NCBI RefSeq assembly: GCF_032854445.1
Contig: NC_088302.1
Location: forward strand, 44,122,645 to 44,186,644
Length of the DNA: 64,000 nt
Reading direction: 5' to 3'
Source: Liolophura sinensis
Lineage: Eukaryota > Mollusca > Polyplacophora > Chitonida > Chitonidae
Made by a program: the position numbers and the translations under genes. The notes beneath the pieces are model-generated. The model had not been told where the DNA came from. It searched no databases and saw nothing but the letters and a program-made list of their open reading frames with translations. Below are positions 1 through 12,481 of this stretch, one piece after another (position 1 is the stretch's first letter; every line of letters starts with the position of its first letter).

Positions 1-8
1 ATTTTCAG

Positions 9-3000
9 CTCCACGGGTCATGACGAGTGTCTGTTGCTGTATGGAGACAGTCAAGGCTGTGTGAATATCCTCGTTATGACATCTGTAGGTGAATGTTTGA
101 GGTAGGTGTTGTAATAACATTTAGACAAAGTGTTACTGATTCTGATGAATTTCTAACCATCAGGGCTTGAAAGAAAAGTTGTAAAATTCATAAATCAGTT
201 TGGTTGGTGTATTGAATAAAATTGTTGTCTGTAGATACTCCCTTACGCCATAGACACACCACTAACGCACCACATCCAAACCATAAACATACCATAGGCA
301 AACCACAGGCACTCTACAGGCGAGCTTGTCATTATACTCTTTAAGACCTGTTCTCAGCTTTAAAAAAAATGCCACCGCAAATAAGAGTACTGTATTTCTC
401 TTAAAGTTTAGCCTTTTTTATTCATGTGACATTTCATCTAATAAAAACCTAAAAACTTGTAAAGTTAATTTCTTATGAGGAAAACTTAATTATTGCCATT
501 AGAAGGATAATTTGAAGGCCTTTATGTGCTTCCGAAAGCGCATTTATACAGGCCAAACATTAGGTGTAATACTGTAAACTGTTTTCGAGTTTATACAGAA
601 GGAACGAATACAACAAATTGCTAGTGACTAAGCTGTGATCAGTAATGATTAACACTGTAATGATTTGCAGGACATGGAAAAAGTTACCAAAGCATGAAGG
701 ATTCATAGCCAGTGTTAGCCTGGATGCCGTAGCCAGTGGACCTCATGTTCAGTTTATACGCTGGAGTGTTCACGGTGACTGGATACAGCAGGTGAGTGGT
801 AGATTGAGGCCTTTGCTTCTGTCCTGTATTTGTGATGATGGAAGTCTGCCTTATACATGTATCTGTGTTGTCATCTACATGTAGCCCTCACCATCATAAT
901 AGTCAGTGATGTCTCATCGGCTTATCTGGCCCTATGATTTTGGCGGCATGTCTAACTTGAAAGTTGTATTGGCCTATCTTTCCCAGCGAAGTCACAGTGA
1001 TTCATCTAGCCCTAAAGTCACAGTCGCCTGAAAGGGCCTTATAATCAGTGTGTCCAATCCAGTGTAAAAGTTCAGCCCTGAAGTTGATATGGCCCATCCA
1101 GTTCGGAAGTCAATAAAGCCGGTCCTGAAGTCAATATGGCCCACCCAGTCCTGAAGTCAAGATGGCCCATCCAGTCCTGAATTCAATATGGTCCATCCAA
1201 TCCTGAAGCCAATATGGCCCGTCTAGTCCTGAAATCAACATGGCCCATCCAGTCCAATATTAAATCCAATCATGAAGTCAAGAAGTCCAGGTGGCCTTTG
1301 CATGTCTAAAGCTGTTCAGTTGGCCTATCCAGTTTTATTGACCCATGTCATTAAACTGATTGCTATCATAACACAAGTTAATGTTGTGTATCTGAGAAAG
1401 CAGTTTAAACTGCCAATTAATTCATGAAATCAGTGTTATTAGAGCTGTTTGCACTGGTTTTGATGTTTTTGTTTTTCTTTTATTTCCAGTTGAAATATTA
1501 TCATGAGATGAGGCAGGTGATTTCTTGTTCAAACAATGCAAATTCCGCTCTGGTCATAGGTATGTCAGCTTTGGATGTTTTTGTTCACTGTGATCATTAT
1601 AGGACCTTCCATGAATGTCACTGCATTGCTTCATAGTTGTCTTAACATTACAGCATTGATATGTCCATTTTCATTAAAGTATCACAGCCGTTCATGTACC
1701 TCAACCATTCTTGTACCCCAAAACAACTATCAGATGCCATCAAGTGAATAAACTGATATTATTTTAAAATCTTTCAAAGGTTACATTGTTGTTGTTGGTG
1801 TATTCAGGATGCACCACAGGAAGTACCCATGTGGAGCAGCAGTTAAAGGAAGTGGGCAACGCCGCTGGAGGGGCAGAGAGGCCGAGGGCAAAGGTCAACT
1901 TTGCCTACGCGACCACGAAGCCGCGTCTGGATGCTGATCAGACTGTGTTCAAAGTGTACAAGGGAGTGAAGTGTTTTGACTTCTCCAAGAGGAGGAATAT
2001 CCTAGTCACAGGGGGTGAGGATCAGAGATCTGGTAGCAGTCACAGTGTTATTGGAATCTTTTAAGCTATATTTTTTATTTCAGTCAGTTTTCTGTAAACC
2101 AGTAAGTATCAGTGTAGTATAAACTACTGGGCCGAAGCTGCATGTTGGCCATCTGGTAGGCAGCACATAGGTGCATAGATATAGCTATATGCCTTGGCCA
2201 TATGTCCATCACTAGTCCAGCTAGATCATTTCCAACTCTGTGACGGACTGACAATTTTGAAGGATTTATTTAATGTTTTAGTTTGGGTTATTTTATTGTA
2301 TTTTATTGGACCAACAAACCATAGTACACAGGTACAATAATAGTCATGTCTTAACACAAATAATACAGACTTGATTCAGTACAGCAAAACGAAATGTAGC
2401 TGCTAAAATTGAAAGGCAAAAAACAGGTATAACTTTGCACTAACTAGTGTCATAAATTTTCTGTACATTGATTCTTACAATTTCTGCCATAATTTCATTA
2501 TTAAAATAATAATAATTCTTTTTCAAGGGTTCTAAGCCAGCATATGTTGCTGCAAAATGTTTTGATAGTTTTCTGTATGTTTGAATCTTTCTCAAGTGTT
2601 TCAGTGTTTTTTTTGTTATTTTGTTATTCAGGTATGGACAGAATAGTACGGATGTGGAATCCCTATGTACCTCTGTAAGTGTCCTACTCTGTCAGTCTTA
2701 AATTTTAGCTTTTCTGTTAAAACTAAAATTTCACAACACTGATTTTTGCATGTAAAAATAAACTGTCACAAAGCTAATCTGACCATGATAATTTTTGGTT
2801 CAACAAAGAAAGAAGACATGTCATAAATTCCCAGAAAAAAATCTTTTTTTGTGCATTCATTCATTAAGTTTGGGCTTCTCTCATTTTCTGTTGGTGGCTC
2901 CTGCATTTCTCTGCCACTCATCTATGTCTTTGTGGTTTTCAGTAAACCTACAGGGATGTTGAGAGGTCATAATGCTCCTATCTTCTATTTGTTTATTGCT

Positions 3001-4022
3001 GAGGAAGACAACCGTGTCTTCAGTATATCCACAGACAAGTGCATCAAGGTACGACACTGGATGCTTGTTCTTGTACATGAATGTTAGTCCGCTATACGTA
3101 TGTATGATGATAGTAAGTTAGCTTGTTATTTAGGTGGGGGTCTCTGTGTGCCAGCACGATGCAGTGAACCCATAGCCTCTCAGTTAGGTGGGCGCTGTGT
3201 TTAAGTCCGGTTCATGCTGGCTTTCTCTCCAGCTATATGTCTGCCAGGAGTCTGCGGAAGGTCAGGGTTTTCCCTGAGCCTGGTTTCCCCCTACCATGAT
3301 GGTGGCTGCCCTCTTATAGTGAAATAATATTTTTGACAACCTTATATGTTGGTACAAAGAATCATGGCGGTTATGCCATCAGCTGTTCATGGATCCCAGG
3401 TGACAGTAAGCAGTGCTTGTAGGGAGATTCAGGTCATCTTACATGGAGTTAGGTAGAGGTAACTTGCCTTCCACCAATATGTCGCACACATAAAAATCAG
3501 TGTACCTTACGTGAGAGAGTTTGTCAGTTACTTGCCAAAGTCTGGTGGTTTACCTTGGGCATACCAGTTTCCAACTACCACTGTGAAAGTGACTGCTGTG
3601 GTATAAGTGAAAAGTTCTGGGTATGTTGTTAAGCTATTAATCAGGTAAATAAATGAATAAAGTTGTCACTTATTCAAGTAAATTTGTTAGTTGCTTTGCT
3701 TTTCTTTTGTCCCAGATCAATATGGCATCTCTGTTTAGGTTTCTTGGTGTGGTTTGATGTTGGTTTATATTGTTACATGTTTCAATTCAGTTGTTTTAGT
3801 TTCCCTCATTAACAATGCATTGATTCTTTCGTTCATCCATTTCCTGAATGTGTCTCTGCTCTCACTTAAGATATGGGACATCCAGGACCAGAGTTGTCTG
3901 TTGACCGTCCGTCCTAAGGGACACAAGATCAGAGGGGACCTTCAGGCTATTCACTACTCCCCGGTCACTAAGGCCCTGGCTGTATCAACAGATCAGATTG
4001 CCGTCCTCAGCTTAAGGCTCAG
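9..4022 (+). CDS. WD40 gene exons 1-7: first propeller blades
   Basis: Exons 9-101 to 3871-4022 encode roughly the first 264 residues seen. They include a GDSQGCVNILVM strand, a spacer rich in charged residues (1808-2014), a DRIVRMWNPYV blade, a GMLRGHNAPIF blade and an IWDIQDQSCLL blade. Exon 2632-2674 is only 43 bp, but its phases (2 in, 2 out) fit both neighbours exactly, and it joins LVTGG to MDRIVRMWN, a typical WD blade crossing an intron. The exon at 9 follows a clean acceptor (attttcag) in the first eight bases of the window. Confidence 0.85.
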
Positions 4023-7000
4023 GTGACTATCTTAATAAGCATTGAGGAAATTCGTCTCAAACTACTTTATTACCTGGCGTGTGTAAAATTTAAGACCTCT
4101 TGTGAGGAGGCATGCTGTCTAGTGGCTTGACCCTACCTGCTCAAGACTTCATGAGAAACTTGACACACCTGTGTTTCACAGCTTCCCTTATGAATGCTTG
4201 ATCAGGTGTGGAGGAAACCAAGAAGCTGGAAAGTGTGCTAGAATTTTGGCGGTGAGGAATAAAATTCTGGATTGTTTTCTTTTCTGAGATTGGACAAAGA
4301 TGAAGATTCTGAAGAGCTACACTCTGATGAGTATCTTGACCTACCTGTTCAGTCCATGTTGCAAATCAAATACATCCATGACCTGGTGTTGTGCCCACAG
4401 CTAATCATCACCATACTTAACAGTGCAGAACACAAAATTTTGTCCATGCCAATGTTGCTCAAGTGAAAAAATAATATTTTGGATATATCAAAATGTAAAG
4501 AGTCTGTAGTAAAAAATGTACTTCTCCCTTCATTGATCCAGGCCTTGCTTTGTCTGAGGTTATTCTTTTATCATTATACAGGATGGTGTTGTTGTTGTTG
4601 TAGGCCAATTCTCCACGCTGACATAGCAATAACCCACAAGGAGCCTGTGACCTGTGTTAGGTACAACCCTAGCTTCAGACAGGTGGTCACATGCTCTGAG
4701 GGATCGGTTAGTATGCAAGGACATTCCTTATTGTAATGACAGTTTATCAAGGGGCATAACTCTCTATGCTCGTGCAGCGCATTGACTGAGGAATGTCTCA
4801 CTAGTGTGGTCGCTTTGGATTTATGCTCATGCTGGCCTCTGGATGGTCGTGTGGGCCTCCCGTGGGTTCTACCCAGTTTCCTCTCACCATAATGCTGACT
4901 GCCAGAGTTTAATTGAAATATTTTCGCATACGTCATGAAACATCATTCAAATAAAGGAACCTCTGTGTTCATGTAGAAATATAAAGGAAAACTTAAGTCA
5001 AGTTTTTAAAAGAAAAAAACTAAATATATTTTCAATGCAAGATAGCCTTGTCTTGTTGCTACATTGATTGTTAAGGATGAAGATGGGATAGAAATCTGTT
5101 TCAAACTGATAAAATAAATAAATATATTACTGACAGACTTTCGGTGCAATTTCATGCAGGTGATCAAGCTATGGGACTTTGACACAGGCAGTCCTATCTT
5201 TGAGTATGGAGAGGCCCATGACAATGATGCAATAACCTGTATGACATTTGATAATACTGGCAGAAGGTAGGTTTCCGGGAAGTTCTTTAGCAGTTTTGCA
5301 GTATGGATAAACTGACAGAGCCCTTTTGTAGAGCCCACAATTTGACATTGTGTGTAATGTAAGCTTATCTTGAAATTCATACTATAGACATGGATTTACA
5401 GACGTGCACATTGTATTGTAACATAGAAATTCTAGTCATGGTGCTGTCAAAATCTTCTCTCTTGTTCATATCCATATTCAGTCCTGGCCCAGCAATGATA
5501 AATACAGAACATTTGCAATGTCCAGGTTAACTCTTCATCCCTTGTGTTTTTTTTTTCAAATTTAGTAAAATTGGAATATCTGCAGTAGACATGATATTGA
5601 GATTGGAATCTCTTTGTCTGAGCTTATGACTGTCTAGGTAAGGTGTATACATGTATATGTGTTATACATAACATATCTTATACCTGACTTACAGGCTGAT
5701 CACTGGAGGCCGAGATGGATGCATGAGGATTTGGAATTACAACAATGGACATTGTCTACGAGTGCTCAAGAAAGGTGAATATAGAAGTACCTGTGATAGT
5801 AAAACTTAAGTCAAATCATAAAATTATTAATGTAATTGCAGTTGTATCTACTTCCTAATATCTAATTCCTGAACCTATTCACATATGAAAGAGCAAATTT
5901 CAGTGCAATTTATGTTTATTTTTAATCTTATCTTGGAGACAAAACTACATTGGTTGCATGGGCCAGGTTCAGAGCTTTACAAAAAGTATAATTTTCTCTA
6001 TCAAAAGAGAGTAATGCCTTCAGAATATGCTCGAATAAACACCTTGCAAACAAGCAAAAAGGTTGAAGAGTTACAGTATCTTCACCTCCCATCAATCTTA
6101 TTGTCTTATACACAAACTTTACAAGGAAATGCAAATTTGTTTTCACACTCAATACTTTTGTACATTAAATTTTTAAGCTAACTTTGATGGCTGCATAGAA
6201 TGACAAGATGTAATATTTGCAAGTGTTGTGTGTGTTTATATCTACAGCTGACACTAACGAGGAAGTGTGTGCCTGTTCTTATGTAGAGATGAACAGGAAC
6301 AGGTGAGGAAACAGGCAGAATGTGAGGTGGTTGTCAGTGTAACTACTCCCCAGACTGGCGTCAAGTTCATCTGTTTAAAAAAAACTTAAATATTCATTTT
6401 AGGGTTTATAATTAATGACTGAAGCAAATTGTTCTGTAATTATCATAAATTGGATACACAATTCCTGCTTTAAACCTGGGCAGCATTTGATTTATCTAGT
6501 ATAAAGCTGCAATGAGATAGATAAGTTAATAAATATCAATGCTCAATCAGGCATCTTATATGCAAAATAGTTATTGAAATAAATTTAAAAATGAATTTCA
6601 TTGGATACAATTTTTAAAAGTGGTGAATTATTTTGGTCACTGTCACGTATTGTCAGAGAGATATTTATTTGTTTTACAGTAGCCTTCAGGTGCCTTAATG
6701 AATCTTTGGAAGTCATCTAAAACCTTACCTGTAGAAAAAATTGTATTTTCTTATCCAGGTATGTGATAGCTGTGGGATGGGACAGAAGAATTAACATCTA
6801 TTCTGATTCACTAGACGGCAATATCCACCACGTCCAGCACCCACTGCCCAAATGGGCAGACGACCTGGTGAGTCTGTAATACTGTACTCATAAACATCTG
6901 GGCCCAGGTGAATTCTCCAAAATCAGTGTCTAACAGCAGCAGTTTTAGTTCATATTTGATATACACTACATAAGTTTTTATAGGCTAAGTACAAAATTAA

Positions 7001-10000
7001 AGACTTGGCCTAAGGTTAAAACTTGTAATAAGTCTTAAACCAATTTTGAACGAGCGTGCTCTGATGAAATTCTGTCTTCAGTTTAATCGCCAGTTTGATG
7101 GAAAGTGGCTATGATAGACAAGATAACAGTTACATATTAGGTTTGTTCGGTTAATACCATTGAACCAGTTAGGATTAGCTTGTGATTTCAACTTTTGTAC
7201 AACCTTAGCCTTTATAATGACCTCCGGTGAATCCAGCCTTTGGTTCTTTAAATCACAATTTAAGGTGCATGCCTTTCAATCGCTATAACACACAGTGTAA
7301 GAGTTCAAAATCAGACTTAGGTAGAGAATTTGCAGATTCCCCTGCTCTCATGGTTCCCAGTTTATGACATTTGTATAAGACCACATGTCTTGTATCATGT
7401 TGTGCAGATTTGTACAACATACTCAAGAAGTTTGTCATTAGCTTGCCCAAGGTTAGTGGTTTATGCTGGGCTATCCAATTTCCTGCACCTACATGTGTAT
7501 CTCATATAAGTGTTCTTGATCGTCTCTTGATCTGTTATCCACATATTGGTCGTGTGTGTTATTTGCCATTTGATCCCATGAATGTTTTGTGATTGTCCTC
7601 AGAGAAATGGCCACAAGGAGGACATCCTGTCTGTGGCTCAATGCCCACCTAACCTGCTAGCCACATCCAGTTATGATGGAGAGGTCATTGTCTGGAACAT
7701 GATCTCAGGTCACATCTTCTGTCACCTTAATGCCCCACCCCCTGAGGACTATGTTGACCAGTCATGTAAGTCATCTTGTATATATCTCCACGTCAGTTAA
7801 CATCACTGACTGCTCATTTGTCACACCATTATTAATACCTATGAATAAACTGAATAACTAAAACTAAAGTAGTGAAGGCATCCCCGCATAATTATTAAGG
7901 ACTTTTAAAAAGTTTGAAAAGTGCAAACAGTTGAAAATTGTGCCAAGATGCCTTTACATCTTCATTAATAGTGTTATTGAACCCATGTTTACTGAAGAGA
8001 GTATAACGTTGCATTACTGATATGATTGTCTATGTAATTGTTACTTGTTAGAAGTTCTTGAAAAAGTTGCTGTCTGACACGGTGGAAATGGAAGTTCATT
8101 TGCCGAACTGTTTTTTGTAGTGGATGGAGACATGGGCATTAACCAAGTGACATTCCTCAAGTCACGGAGCCACTGTAAAGACGCTGCATCTCTGGTCACC
8201 AGTGGACCTCGGGGTCACATCCACATGTGGAACGTCTTCCAGGGTGGCACCCTCATGGCTCAGTTTAAGGGGGTGAGTACATATTGACTTTGTCCACTCA
8301 CTGCAAAGTTTGTCACAATTATATGGCTGAAATATATGTGCCACTAAGTGGGCTTAAAGCCATAATCAATCATTGCACAGTTTGAAGGGGCAAGAAAAGG
8401 TTGCTATACATATATATGTATATATACATATATATATATTTGTTTTTGTGGTAAGGTTTGCTGTCAGCATGTTACATTTATTTGTGATATTTGTGATCTG
8501 CCTTTAACACTTTATGTCACAGAAACAGTTTTGTAGATACAGAATGCTTTAGGGAATCAAATAATTTTAATAGTACTTTACAGTGTGAGTTCCGGTCTTT
8601 ATATTACACTTTGTTGCCCTACTTTATATATGTACATTCAGTTATGAGCCTCACTCTCAGTCTGAAATCTTTTTTTGACCTTATTCTAACGTTTAATTCT
8701 CTCTTGTTCCAGTCTAAGATGACATCTGGCATGGTGACTTGTGTTCAGACCAATGCTGCTAACTCTGTCTTGTTTACCACAGACAGTTTTGGCTTTATTT
8801 ATGCCTGGAGGATTGATAATTACTGCCTGGAGACAGCTGAAACTGACCCCCCAGAATGTGAGAGCTGACGGTTATTTTACTCAGTACTGAAACACTTGAG
8901 TTGTTAGGCCACACCATTTTAAATGGGCGGAATAAATCTTATGTCAGTGGTGGAGAAAGGGATAATAGTGAAAATGAATTTTGAAAATCGTCTCATTTTT
9001 GGGAAATCTGGACTCTCCCAACAGTTTTTCTAGTTGAAGACATGTTTACATTATTGGAAAGCCTTAATTTAATAACAGGAAAGTCATGATAACATTTTGA
9101 TTGGACAAAATAAAAAAGTGGATTTTCACTTTTATTTTCATTCCGTTTTTGGATTTTTTAGTGTCAGCCCCCAAGTAAAAAACACAAAATATCGGTGTCG
9201 CCTTAGTTCTATCCCAGCCTTGCACAAAGAATCTCTGTCCTCTGGGCCGTGATGTTCAAAACTGTCTAAAGACTTAATACCTGTGTTAAGGCCTTCAGTT
9301 TTGAACTTAGCCCCCTAACTATTGTGTAATGGTATGAATGAATTAAATCTCTAATATAATGGGGATTGGGACAGGTACATTGGCCGCTGAGTTTCAGTAT
9401 AATATTGGCTGTAAATTCTGAATTAATACCGGTATAAGCTAATACACTTTTGAAAGATCGCAGGTTTTCCTTGGGCTCTACTCGGTTTCCTGCTACCATA
9501 ATGTTGGCCGCTGTCTTACAAGTGAAATGTTCTTGAGTATGGTGTAGAACACCAATCAAATAAATAAATAAATGAATTTTTGAACAACTGCCCTCTTTGG
9601 CCTTGGTGGTAATAAACACCTGTATGGCCATCTACACATGATCTTACAAAAAGTTTGTTGTACATCTGTGCTTGCCTTCCACAAATACGACATACACATT
9701 AAACTCTCTGTGAGATAGTTTGTCACCTAGATGCCTAAAGCTGGTGGTTTACTCCCGACACTATGCCTGCAAGGCTGACACCGTCATATAAAGGGAAATA
9801 TACTTGTGTATGTTTTTAAACCTGAATCAACCAAATGTACACAATTAATGGCCAGATTTCAGTGATGTTAAATGACATGATTGTTATTGTGTTACAGTGC
9901 TGACCCACTGGCGAGGTCACATCGAGAGCATCAGCTGTCTAGAGCTGGTAGAGGACACCAAGATGATTCTGACCTCCTCCAGTGACTGTACTGTTCGCAT

Positions 10001-12104
10001 GTGGACACTCAATGGGGAATATGTTGGTGAGAACAATACATTATTGTAAAGAAACAAAGTTAATATCATATACTACAGATATACCAGTTGCTGTCACAAA
10101 GATTATCCCAGACTTGTGCCTATATGAATGAGTGAGACAGTGTGAATTGTATTGACCATTCTGATACGGTGTCAAATTGGACACACAATGCTATTGTCAG
10201 TACATTGTGTCATTCGTGAAGTTTGTATGCGGCTGTCATATGTAGTCCATTGTAACTAGTGTCTGTAGTCTAGCTTTGTACCTCTCATAGCCATGTTCTT
10301 TTCCCTTAACAGGAACATTTGGTCAGCCTGACACCTGGGACATTCATGACAACTCGAGTTACCAGCACCCCATGGTGCCCTATGATGTGCTGATTGACCC
10401 CCTCAGTCTGCCGGAACATCCACTCCTGGGGGAGAAACAGGATACTCATGAGATCATCCATGGTAGCACATCACCATCACCCTCAGGAGACAAGGTGGGT
10501 GCAGGACGCGAAACATGTCATTCAAGGGAGATAACTTTTCCCTGGTAACGCTACCCTGGTAGTTCATCTTTTCAACTGCCTCTGTGACTAATATTTTGAA
10601 ACATTCTAAGAGAACTGTTGAGTGCAGAGAAATAATTTGTAGTTTTATGAAGCTTGGGTCTTTAATGACAGACACTAATCATTTTAGCATAATTTTTGTT
10701 ATAATTGTGTGCATGAATTCCATTGAAAAAAGTACTTTAGAGGTCGGAGAACAGGTTGAAGATTTACAGTGATCTCTTCCTTCTCTTCACAGCATATATA
10801 TATAATCATGTTAAGTAATGGAGATAAGATAGAGCTAGCACAAATACAGATAGTTTTGGTTGGATAACTTGAGTGAAATACTGATAGGTTATGTGAAGGG
10901 TATCCTTAAAGAAAAAGAAAACATGAAAAGGATGCCAAAATCAGATGAAAGAGCATGAAAACTTATTTGCAAATATGATGTATGTAAATTTGTTGTTTAT
11001 TTCAAAACCATATGCGTTTAACCTAAATTAAGGTAATATTTATGAACATATTAAAAATATAAATATGATCCAAATTGAGGTTTAATACATTTGTTAGCTG
11101 AAAAGAACAAATTCTAGTGCAAAAATATTTATTAAACCTGTCTTATTACATCATTTATGACATTATTAAACAAAGACTATAAATATCAAAAGGTGGTCCT
11201 AAATACCCACCATACATAAGTATTTTCAACTGTCTTTTTCTCCTTAAGGAAAAATCAGAAAAAAAAAATTGAAGACCACATTTAGGAATAAATTTTCATA
11301 CTCCTTCATCTGAACTTTGTCATTTTTATGTTTTCTCCACCTTTAAGAACGAAATGCTTAGTAATCAGTGTGGTGTTTGTTAAATGGTATATTTAGAATG
11401 TTAGTAAATATTATTAAAGCTCATTTGGAAGTGACTTATACCAGTAAATCTTTGTAGCTTTAGGAACCATACAATAGAGGTTTTGAATTTCAATCTGTTA
11501 CTGATTTTTCTTGACCCATATTTTCCTGCATCACTGCTTTTATAAAGTTAAATGTTGGTATGAGGTAAATTATCAGCCAAATAAAACAACATAGAAAACT
11601 AATTTACAGTTTCAGCCCAGTGCTTTAGTGGCAAGAAGTTAAGATCAGAAATTATTCTGTTTAAAGAATGGTATAATAACCAGCTACTTGTTGTTGTAAC
11701 AGGAGAAGCGGACTCCAACCCCAACTTACCTAGCCAATCGTCAGCAGTTCTTCGTGGATGACAAGACAATAGCTGAGCAGCTCAAGGCTAAGCCATTCAG
11801 TAAAGGAACTGGCAAAAGGTAACCCTTCACAACTTGCACTCTATCCATTTTAAGAAATATGTAAAAATTTTTGCAATAGTGTCTTTGGATAATGTCTAAG
11901 AGAAAGAGGATATCATTCTAACACTGGGGTCACTTGTTGCTTTACAGGTTACGACATGAGAAGACTCGACCAGTAAAACGCGAGGGTTGTGGACCCAGCG
12001 AATATCGCATGTTACCGTGTTACGACCTCATGGAGACGCCTCAACCCACTCCGCCACAGCTCAGAATAAACAAAGACGACCCATTCACCTTTTGTGTGGA
12101 CTGA
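9..12104 (+). CDS. WD40-repeat protein, WDR64/WDR49/WDY-like (3' part, 20 exons)
   Basis: Joined exons: 9-101, 671-791, 1490-1559, 1808-2014, 2632-2674, 2943-3048, 3871-4022, 4289-4330, 4604-4706, 5160-5266, 5695-5774, 6248-6302, 6759-6867, 7603-7765, 8121-8272, 8713-8857, 9898-10026, 10313-10494, 11703-11818, 11948-12104. All junctions are AG/GT and every phase closes without a stop, giving about 776 residues ending in TGA at 12102. Several WD repeats with their W-D/W-N strands are visible (VIKLWDFDTG, MRIWNYNNGHC, VIVWNMISGH, IHMWNVFQGG, VRMWTLNGEY). Segment order and wording match what I remember of the WDR64/WDR49 (CFAP337-like) family, called 'WD repeat-containing protein on Y chromosome' in flies. 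Members are linked to cilia and testis. The first exon starts in phase 1, so the N-terminus lies upstream. WDR64 versus WDR49 cannot be settled here. Confidence 0.87.
1075..1270. repeat. 26-bp minisatellite in WD40 gene intron 2
   Basis: Around seven imperfect head-to-tail copies of a unit close to cctgaagtcaatatggcccatccagt. The copies drift by a few substitutions, and the ends of the array are more decayed. Confidence 0.8.
3131..3345 (+). mobile_element. SINE copy (family 1), diverged
   Basis: Matches the order of the well-preserved copy at 55553-55812: head with 'gtgtgccagcacgatgcagtgaaccc', then the 'catgctggctttctctcc' block, the 'ctgcggaaggtcagggttttccctgagcctggtttccccctacc' block and the 'ggctgccctcttatagtgaaataat' tail. 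The tail is truncated. Confidence 0.7.
3430..3660 (+). mobile_element. SINE-like repeat (family 2)
   Basis: Contains 'ccttccaccaatatgtcgcacac', 'gagagtttgtcagttacttgcc', 'ctggtggtttaccttgggcataccagtttcc' and a 'gtggtataagtgaaaa' block before a 'taaataaatgaataaa' tail. The same blocks in the same order recur near 7290, 9655, 13535 and 24060, so this is a dispersed family. Its tail resembles family 1. Confidence 0.68.
4289..10026 (+). CDS. WD40 gene exons 8-17: second propeller
   Basis: This is the best conserved part of the gene. It has HKEPVTCVRYNPSFRQVVTC (4604-4706), a VIKLWDFDTG blade (5160-5266), GGRDGCMRIWNYNNGHC (5695-5774), AVGWDRRINIY (6759-6867), GHKEDILSVAQCPPNLLATS (7603-7765), an HMWNVFQGG blade (8121-8272), FIYAWRIDN (8713-8857) and a THWRGHIESISCLE blade (9898-10026). 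Exon 4289-4330 is the least certain. It is a 42-bp acidic segment chosen because its donor (GA then gtatct) gives the only phase that reads into the next exon, and it could be mis-bounded. Confidence 0.83.
4765..4955 (+). mobile_element. SINE copy (family 1), decayed
   Basis: Blocks 'ctcatgctggcctctggatggtcgtg', 'gggttctacccagtttcctctcaccataatgctg' and 'cattcaaataaa' match family 1 in order. It lies in the intron after exon 4604-4706. Confidence 0.65.
5880..6090. repeat. Dispersed repeat shared with 39785-39990
   Basis: The two places share 'tttcagtgcaatttatg', 'ggagacaaaa', 'aatgccttcagaatatgc' and 'gaaaaggttgaag-attacag' in the same order and spacing, on the same strand of the window. No tRNA head or inverted ends were recognised, so the class is unknown. 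Confidence 0.65.
7290..7525 (+). mobile_element. SINE-like repeat (family 2)
   Basis: Shows 'gtttgtcattagcttgccca', 'gttagtggtttatgctgggctatccaatttcc' and 'tctcatataagtg', the same block order as the copy at 3430-3660. It sits just upstream of exon 7603-7765. Confidence 0.6.
9455..9576 (+). mobile_element. SINE copy (family 1), 3' half
   Basis: 3' half only: 'tcgcaggttttccttgggctctactcggtttcctgctaccataatgttggccgctgtcttacaagtgaaatgttcttgagtatggtgtagaacaccaatc', then an aataaataaataaat tail. Confidence 0.78.
9655..9815 (+). mobile_element. SINE-like repeat (family 2)
   Basis: Blocks 'tgccttccacaaatacgacatacac', 'tgagatagtttgtcacctagatgcc' and 'gctggtggtttactccc' followed by 'gtcatataaaggg' repeat the family-2 order. 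Confidence 0.6.
10313..12104 (+). CDS. WD40 gene exons 18-20: C-terminal tail
   Basis: After the last blade the protein runs into GTFGQPDTWDIHD, a proline-rich linker, a segment starting EKRTPTPTYLANRQQFF, and a basic end (LRHEKTRPVKREG) that finishes DDPFTFCVD before TGA at 12102-12104. The FGQ-DTWD motif directly after the final WD strand is what I remember of WDR49/WDR64 proteins and supports the family call. The intron between 10494 and 11703 carries a TTAA-flanked hairpin element. Confidence 0.82.
10906..11346. mobile_element. TTAA-flanked hairpin element A, copy 1
   Basis: About 441 bp bounded by TTAA at 10906-10909 and 11343-11346. Its two ends are inverted copies of each other: left 'ttaaagaaaaagaaaacatgaaaa...cagatgaaagagcatgaaaa', right (reverse complement) 'ttaaaggtggagaaaacataaaaatg...cagatgaaggagtatgaaaa'. 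It has no coding capacity. Related copies lie at 46985-47531 and 52382-52850. TTAA ends suggest a non-autonomous piggyBac-like MITE (inference). Confidence 0.75.
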
Positions 12105-12481
12105 ATCTTGTGTTTTCTTGTACGTGTGTGAGCTTGTTGGTGTTGGTGTCATTGTTTGACTGTACACAACATTTACCCGTCTTTCATTAAAACACTGGTG
12201 CAAGGGAGGGAAGCACGTATGTAACGTGGCACAATGCTGCTTTAGCCCAAGGGCATTAACGAACAAGAGAACCACAAATGTGAACAGCCTGCGGTGTGCT
12301 AATTGTTAAAGACAATATGTGTTTATGTCCAGTGGGGATACTTTCCTTGTCTTGTTACCGTGAGTAGTGGAATGGCATCCCTGTTCCATGTTGTTACTGA
12401 ATTTGGCAGTATTAGACTAAAGCCTTGTTGTACTGTGTTAGCAAGAGTTTGAGCGGTCTACACAGGACAAAGGAGTTTGTT

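Noticed and set aside
9240-9310. Short inverted repeat 'ttcaaaactg...cagttttgaa'
   Set aside because: It pairs, but no second copy or target duplication was recognised, so an element call is not supported.
9-12104. Assigning WDR64 or WDR49 outright as gene symbol
   Set aside because: The two vertebrate paralogues are close and the N-terminus, with any EF-hand part, is outside the window, so the symbol is left empty.
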